This document shows, one piece after another, positions 33,770 through 34,222 of a stretch of DNA of 34,222 bases. Position 1 is the first letter of the stretch. Every line of letters begins with the position of its first letter. The stretch is from positions 1,840 to 36,061 of the forward strand of contig WAIB01000025.1 of the NCBI GenBank assembly GCA_009873655.1. Reading direction: 5' to 3'. Both the position numbers and the translations under genes were made by a program. Source of the stretch: Nitrospinota bacterium. GTDB taxonomy: Bacteria > Nitrospinota > Nitrospinia > Nitrospinales > VA-1. The notes under the pieces were generated by a model that worked only from the letters and a program-made list of their open reading frames with translations, did not search any database and was not told the DNA's origin.

Positions 33770-34222
33770 CCGGTTTTCCCGGCACCGATTTTATCCAGGG
33801 GAATACCCAGGTTTCGCGCAAGGGTTTTTGCGAATTCATTATCCTCCGGATTGTCTATTTCCAAAAAGGAAACCCCGATATCATAATGTGTTTCAAAACT
33901 CTCTACCCTTGCCACCTTGGCATTAACCATTACCGGTTTTTTATTTTTCTCTATGGAAAGTAAAATTTCCACCTGCTCCCCAATATCCAGCGCAACGGGA
34001 CTTTCGAAAAGTATTCCCGATGAACTGATATTTTTTGCCGGCACATCCATGTCAGGGGATTTCGTTGTTTTGGTCACCGACTTAACCTGCAACTCACCCG
34101 CAAAATCAATCCGAAGATAATGTCTCTTTTCAAAATCATGCATGAAGATCCGGTTCCTGCCACCCTCTTTGGCCTGATATAGAGCCACATCCGCAGCATT
34201 AACCAGTTCCAGGACTGTCTTC
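33766..34222 (-). CDS. GGDEF-PilZ protein, C-terminal fragment
   Basis: Only the last 152 or so residues are in the window; the frame continues through the right edge. It begins with the end of a GGDEF domain (NAADVALYQAKEGGRNRIF), followed directly by a PilZ domain. The PilZ domain has the RxxxR motif as RHYLR and the D/N-x-S-x-x-G motif as NISSSG. PilZ binds c-di-GMP. The C-terminal tail (LARNLGIPLDKIGAG) is short. Whether the GGDEF domain is active cannot be seen. Such proteins control motility, surface polysaccharide and adhesion, all of which are encoded nearby. Confidence 0.85.
   Translation of the reverse strand, partial: KTVLELVNAADVALYQAKEGGRNRIFMHDFEKRHYLRIDFAGELQVKSVTKTTKSPDMDVPAKNISSSGILFESPVALDIGEQVEILLSIEKNKKPVMVNAKVARVESFETHYDIGVSFLEIDNPEDNEFAKTLARNLGIPLDKIGAGKTG

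Overview
The window comes from a flagellated, Gram-negative (diderm) bacterium of moderate GC. It has a flagellar export operon, a two-partner secretion system (which needs an outer membrane), surface-glycan genes and the gene order tRNA-Leu / tig / clpP / clpX / lon that is common in Desulfobacterota, Nitrospirota and Nitrospinota. My tentative placement is Nitrospinota or a deltaproteobacterium-like lineage; this is inference from gene content and protein style, not from a marker gene.

Layout. 1-3585 (+): end of fliG, then fliH, fliI, fliJ and a MotE-like chaperone, a tightly packed flagellar export/motor operon. 3595-11094 (-): a housekeeping proteostasis run transcribed leftward: tRNA-Leu(UAG), trigger factor with an unusual His-rich insertion, clpP, clpX, lon, then a badly decayed TPR gene and a DUF502 membrane protein. 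11095-11519 holds no gene. 11520-14840 (-): a long phosphohexomutase with a C-terminal helix-turn-helix-like tail, a GlmU-like left-handed beta-helix acetyltransferase and an acidic protein with two similar halves. 15007-16087: a frameshifted small gene missed by plain ORF calling (+), and two small unknown genes (-).

16088-24024 (+): a large control region with a good sigma-54 promoter match and two perfect inverted repeats, followed by a TpsB outer-membrane transporter and its 1870-residue haemagglutinin-like TpsA partner. The TpsA contains four related internal modules. 24025-25341 (-): two unrecognised genes that may form an operon. 25486-28077 (+): glutamine-dependent NAD synthetase and ElbB.

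28304-33769 (+): a six-gene surface-glycan or glycolipid operon: NDP-sugar epimerase/dehydratase, WbqC-family protein, radical SAM enzyme, ArnC/DPM1-like polyprenyl-phosphate glycosyltransferase, second radical SAM enzyme, methyltransferase. The spacing (23 bases or less, one ATG overlapping a TAA) suggests one transcript and one pathway. The window ends in the C-terminal part of a GGDEF-PilZ protein (-), a c-di-GMP signalling component.

The most interesting points are the sigma-54/palindrome control region of the adhesin operon, the paired radical SAM enzymes in the glycan operon, the His-rich trigger factor, the mutase/acetyltransferase pair, and two broken genes whose lesions are mostly single-base losses in or near homopolymer runs.
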